A stretch of DNA of 9,860 nt from Chitinophagaceae bacterium (GTDB lineage Bacteria; Bacteroidota; Bacteroidia; Chitinophagales; Chitinophagaceae), in NCBI GenBank assembly GCA_008080615.1, contig VIKJ01000067.1, positions 6,428 through 16,287 on the forward strand, written 5' to 3'. Each line of letters begins with the position of its first letter. The stretch's first letter is position 1. Shown piece after piece: positions 7,413 to 9,860 of this stretch. A program made the position numbers and the translations under genes. The notes beneath the pieces were generated by a model that saw only the letters and a list, made by a program, of their open reading frames with translations, had not been told where the DNA came from and made no database searches.

Positions 7413-7604
7413 TTATTTGCTTAATTTTTTCAACCCTTTGCTTCTGCTGGTAACAAACCAAACTAGTGGTATCACGCCGCCTACAGTAAATATGGAGCCG
7501 CCAATAATACGCATCCAGGTTAGCGTTTGAAAACCAGTGCTTTCAATAAATGCAGTGCTACGTGCATACCACAATCCCTGCTCTGTTACTGTTTTAAATT
7601 GGTA
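7413..7604 (-). pseudogene. Detached C-terminal part of nod in a different frame
   Basis: Reading the reverse strand from TAC at 7604-7602 gives 63 residues starting YQFKTVTEQGLWYARS and ending at a TAA (7415-7413). This is recognisably the C-terminus of a qNOR/Nod protein: a linker with LWYARS, then TWMRIIGGSIFTVGG and a last membrane helix. It is out of frame with the main ORF, which stops at 7594 after the nonsense residues DLPI. Alignment with NorB in this window (WLSNIG... to ...VYLE) shows that about 14-15 residues expected between FWSINI and YQF are absent, leaving only four bases. So a deletion of roughly 41 bp removed most of a membrane helix and changed frame. In qNOR the GG of RIIGG is normally Gly-Asp, with the Asp in the quinol site. 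Confidence 0.85.
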
Positions 7605-9663
7605 AATCGATATTGATTGACCAAAAAACTGTTTTAATTAATGTAGGTTTCCACCAATCAGCCTTAAATAATAACTGGCAGCAAAATAAAACAGCAGCCA
7701 CTGCAAGATTACCATATACACCCATTAATGCGGCATGGCCATGATTTACGGTTAAATAAGTTCCGTGTTCATAATAATTTGCAATAGGTAAATTGATGAT
7801 GAAACCCAGTACACCAGCACCAAAGAAATTCCAGAAATTAACTGCCACCAAAAACAGGAACACTTCTGAAAATCCAAAACGTTTATTAATATCCCCGTTT
7901 ACTTCGTTATTCGTTTCCAATATTTTTGGGAGTTTGCTAAAGCGCCAGGCTTCTAATGTTAGAAGTACTAAAGGAATTACCTGCAAAGTGGAAAACACTG
8001 ATCCCAATGCCATTGTACCAACAGGTTTCGCATTCCAATAAAAATTATGAGAGATACCTAGTAACCCCGAACCAAGGAATAATAAGGTTGCTAAATAAAT
8101 AACACGAATTACAGCCTGCCTGCTTACCAAGCCCATCACCACCATAAAGTATCCAATTAATACTGTGGTAAATACTTCAAAGAAAGCTTCGGCCCACATA
8201 TGAACCACCATCCATCGCCAAAAATCCGCAATAACAAAGTTGGTTTTGGGTGTAGCAATAAAACCAGAGATTAATAAAAAAATGATACTGAAGGTGGTAT
8301 ACACCAACCAATTAGGCAAGGCCCAAGGTTGATTCAGTTTCATCACCGGTTTAATACCGCGGTATATAGTTATCGCCCAAATGATAAATACAACTGCAAG
8401 AATAATCTGCCATAATTTTCCAAGCTCTACATATTCCCATCCCTGGTGGCCAAACCAATACCAGTTTTCCCCAAAAACACCTTTTGGCCCAAGCAGCATT
8501 CCGGCAAAAGAACCACCTACCAATATTATCGTAAGCCAAAAAATAGTGTTGATGAGTGCAACCTGAATTTTTGGTTGACCCGGCGATACAAGTGACATCA
8601 TAAAAAATGAAGCACCTATCCAGCAGGTAGATATCCATAAAATGGATAGTTGCACATGCCAGCTTCTAGTTACGGTAATAGGCAATGCTTCTGAAATATC
8701 AAATCCGAAGAAATTGATTAATCCTACAAAATCATGAACGGTTAAAATACCAGCCAATACCTGTACTGCAAAAAGTATAATGGCTACATAAAAGAATTTG
8801 TAGGTAGCCATTTGAATTACACCTGGTTGAAATTTCTCTATATCGCCCTTTGTCATAAAAGGTTCAGCTTTATTTGTATAAACATCATCATCCAGCTTAT
8901 CCAGTTTGCCGTGATAATACAACACGATACCCAATCCAAATATTAATCCTAATGAACCTATAATACTCCATAAAATGATTGCAGCACTAGGTGTGTTACC
9001 AGCCGAAGGATCGTAAGGCCAGTTATGGGTATAACTGTAATGTTCTCCCGGTCTTTCTACTCCACACACCCATGAACCCCAAAAGAAAAAGGCGGTTAAC
9101 GATTTTATTTCATTTGCATCAATGATGTAACCCGACGGTTTAAATGCTCCGGGTAAAGCAGGGTTGGTAAATTTTTGATTATAATATTTTACAAGTGCTT
9201 CCACTGCAAAAACCTGTGCATCAGAAAGTGTTACACTATTCTTTTCTTTACTGTAATGATTATTTTTAATTTCTACTTTAATCTGTTCAGTGATTCCTTT
9301 TTTAAGCAAATCATTATTTGCATCAGGTTTCAATTTCGATTGATAATAATCATTCATGTATTGAGCAACATAATGCAAAGCTTCTGCGGTATAGTCGGGC
9401 CCACGGTTAGCTCCATCACCAAACATACTGCCATATTCCATCAATGCATATTTTTGAAATACTGCCTGACCATCCAGTATATCTTCCTTTGAAAAAACAG
9501 TTTCATTTTTTAATGAAATATAAGATGGAATGGGCGGAGCTTCTGTGTAGGTATGAACTCCAATCATGGTTACTCCTGCTATACTAATAATAAAAATAAC
9601 CAGTAAAGGAAGCCACCAATTCTTAGGATTAAGCAAATAACTAATAAAATTATTTTTCGCCAT
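7594..9663 (-). CDS. nod: Putative NO dismutase (Nod; qNOR/NorZ-like), C-terminally truncated by frameshift
   Basis: A 689-residue haem-copper-superfamily membrane protein with the quinol-NOR architecture: an N-terminal helix (~16-36), a periplasmic domain to about residue 220, then the NorB-like core. Haem ligands are conserved: His336 (SWHVQL) and the His641/His643 pair (NHGHAAL). FeB His488 and Glu492 (VVHMWAEAF) and His539 remain, but the second His of the pair is Asn540 (SHNFYW) and the active-site Glu is Gln561 (FSTLQ). They correspond to His560 and Glu581 of Geobacillus qNOR at a constant offset of 20. In the quinol site His310 and Phe318 are kept but Glu is Gly314. This pattern is the one described for NO dismutases (Methylomirabilis type), proposed to turn 2 NO into N2 and O2. 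The ATG at 9663 is preferred; an upstream TTG at 9684 lies in the promoter box. The ORF ends early, and the true C-terminus lies out of frame downstream. Confidence 0.85.
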   Translation of the reverse strand: MAKNNFISYLLNPKNWWLPLLVIFIISIAGVTMIGVHTYTEAPPIPSYISLKNETVFSKEDILDGQAVFQKYALMEYGSMFGDGANRGPDYTAEALHYVAQYMNDYYQSKLKPDANNDLLKKGITEQIKVEIKNNHYSKEKNSVTLSDAQVFAVEALVKYYNQKFTNPALPGAFKPSGYIIDANEIKSLTAFFFWGSWVCGVERPGEHYSYTHNWPYDPSAGNTPSAAIILWSIIGSLGLIFGLGIVLYYHGKLDKLDDDVYTNKAEPFMTKGDIEKFQPGVIQMATYKFFYVAIILFAVQVLAGILTVHDFVGLINFFGFDISEALPITVTRSWHVQLSILWISTCWIGASFFMMSLVSPGQPKIQVALINTIFWLTIILVGGSFAGMLLGPKGVFGENWYWFGHQGWEYVELGKLWQIILAVVFIIWAITIYRGIKPVMKLNQPWALPNWLVYTTFSIIFLLISGFIATPKTNFVIADFWRWMVVHMWAEAFFEVFTTVLIGYFMVVMGLVSRQAVIRVIYLATLLFLGSGLLGISHNFYWNAKPVGTMALGSVFSTLQVIPLVLLTLEAWRFSKLPKILETNNEVNGDINKRFGFSEVFLFLVAVNFWNFFGAGVLGFIINLPIANYYEHGTYLTVNHGHAALMGVYGNLAVAAVLFCCQLLFKADWWKPTLIKTVFWSINIDLPI

Positions 9664-9681
9664 AAAATGAATATTTGTTGC

Positions 9682-9689
9682 CAAATATA
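9682..9689 (-). promoter_or_regulatory. -7 box of the nod promoter
   Basis: Read on the reverse strand this is TATATTTG, a perfect match to the Bacteroidota -7 consensus TAnnTTTG, 18 bp before the nod ATG. It implies a short leader of about 13-15 nt. It also rules against the TTG at 9684 as a start codon. No clear -33 TTG is visible at the usual distance, where an inverted repeat lies instead, so the promoter may need an activator or be blocked by a repressor. Confidence 0.62.
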
Positions 9690-9720
9690 ATAATTAAGGA
9701 TATACTTGTCCTTAATTATT
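9689..9720. promoter_or_regulatory. Perfect 12-bp inverted repeat, candidate nod operator
   Basis: The arms AATAATTAAGGA (9689-9700) and TCCTTAATTATT (9709-9720) are perfectly complementary around an 8-bp spacer (TATACTTG). The repeat touches the nod -7 box and covers the region where -33 contacts would lie. The AAGGA...TCCTT core is unlike the CRP/FNR-like dyads before norC, so a different regulator is implied; an Rrf2/NsrR-type NO sensor is one possibility (inference). It lies just upstream of a possible divergent gene at 9742 and could serve both. Confidence 0.6.
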
Positions 9721-9741
9721 TGAAAATATCATATTTAGTTA

Positions 9742-9860
9742 ATGATTATACGTTTTCAATTATATTATACATTGCCTTGTTTACCTATTACAAGCGATGT
9801 TTTGGAAAATAACGCCCAAGTAGAATATATTCCTGAAATTAAATGTAATTTTCCTTTTAA
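9742..9860 (+). CDS. Possible divergent gene, 3' cut by window edge, unrecognised
   Basis: An ATG at 9742 opens a frame that stays open to the end of the window (39 complete codons, beginning MIIRFQLYYTLPCL). The codon content after about residue 17 (SDVLENNAQVEYIPEIKC) looks protein-like rather than random A/T. I do not recognise the family. It would be transcribed divergently from nod, with the inverted repeat between the two starts. The length is too short to exclude chance. Confidence 0.35.
   Translation, partial: MIIRFQLYYTLPCLPITSDVLENNAQVEYIPEIKCNFPF

Noticed and set aside
7285..7461. N-terminal extension of the DGC protein from 7461 or 7392
   Set aside because: The extra residues overlap the nod tail or look like translated A/T-rich spacer; the conserved domain begins just after the ATG at 7284. 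A start at 7392 cannot be fully excluded.
7265..7530. Two overlapping plus-strand ORFs over the nod tail and DGC start
   Set aside because: They are antisense to the displaced nod C-terminus and its intergenic region; no domain features.
9175..9492. 105-codon plus-strand ORF opposite the nod N-terminal domain
   Set aside because: It is antisense to a clear qNOR/Nod coding region, with low-complexity Phe/Ile/Cys-rich composition typical of a shadow frame.
7594..9663. Ordinary quinol-dependent NO reductase (norZ) naming
   Set aside because: The Asn at the second FeB His, Gln at the active-site Glu and loss of the quinol-site Glu depart from canonical NorZ and match the reported Nod pattern.
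9664..9684. TTG start at 9684 adding seven residues to Nod
   Set aside because: This codon overlaps the perfect -7 promoter box, and the ATG at 9663 gives a normal N-terminus before the first helix.
9720..9733. FNR-like box TTGA...TCAT near the nod promoter
   Set aside because: The half-site spacing is one base short of the FNR/CRP geometry.
1..9860. CRISPR arrays, tRNA/rRNA genes, insertion sequences, toxin-antitoxin or phage genes
   Set aside because: I saw no spaced repeats, RNA gene signatures, transposase or phage-type coding regions anywhere in the window.

Overview
This AT-rich window reads as part of a denitrification / nitric-oxide island from a member of the Bacteroidota, possibly a Chitinophagales-type organism. 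The evidence is the A/T-rich start regions without Shine-Dalgarno sequences, a TAnnTTTG-type -7 box, and the character of the proteins. No taxonomic marker gene is present, so the assignment is an inference.

Layout. At the left edge is the 3' part of a NirV-type SUMF1/FGE-fold gene, of the kind usually linked to the copper nitrite reductase gene nirK. It is followed by a lipoprotein SCO copper chaperone. After a ~200-bp control region with CRP/FNR-like dyads comes a complete norCBQDEF operon (1545-6891, + strand). It encodes NorC (membrane-anchored cytochrome c), NorB (catalytic subunit, all expected His/Glu ligands present), the NorQ AAA+ and NorD VWA maturation pair, NorE (COX3-like) and NorF (small COX4-like). 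A 12-bp-arm hairpin separates norB from norQ. On the opposite strand, a small DGC-type cysteine-rich protein has a stop codon that directly abuts the norF stop.

The most notable gene is the large reverse-strand gene ending at 9663. It looks like a quinol NO reductase (NorZ) but has the residue pattern of a putative NO dismutase (Nod). The FeB-binding His-His pair is His-Asn, the nearby active-site Glu is Gln, and the quinol-site Glu and Asp are both Gly. Nod is the enzyme proposed to convert 2 NO to N2 + O2. The C-terminus is broken: about 14-15 codons (~41 bp), corresponding to most of one membrane helix, are missing with a frame change near 7602-7608, and the last 63 residues continue in another frame to a stop at 7413. 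Either this nod is a recent pseudogene or truncated enzyme, or the sequence is misassembled there.

The nod gene has its own promoter: a perfect TATATTTG box directly next to a perfect 12-bp inverted repeat (9689-9720). The region upstream of norC instead has CRP/FNR-like dyads. Working model (inference): NirK-type nitrite reduction outside the window makes NO. The cNOR then reduces NO to N2O, and Nod, if intact, would dismutate it. The two NO-consuming routes appear to be under separate local control.
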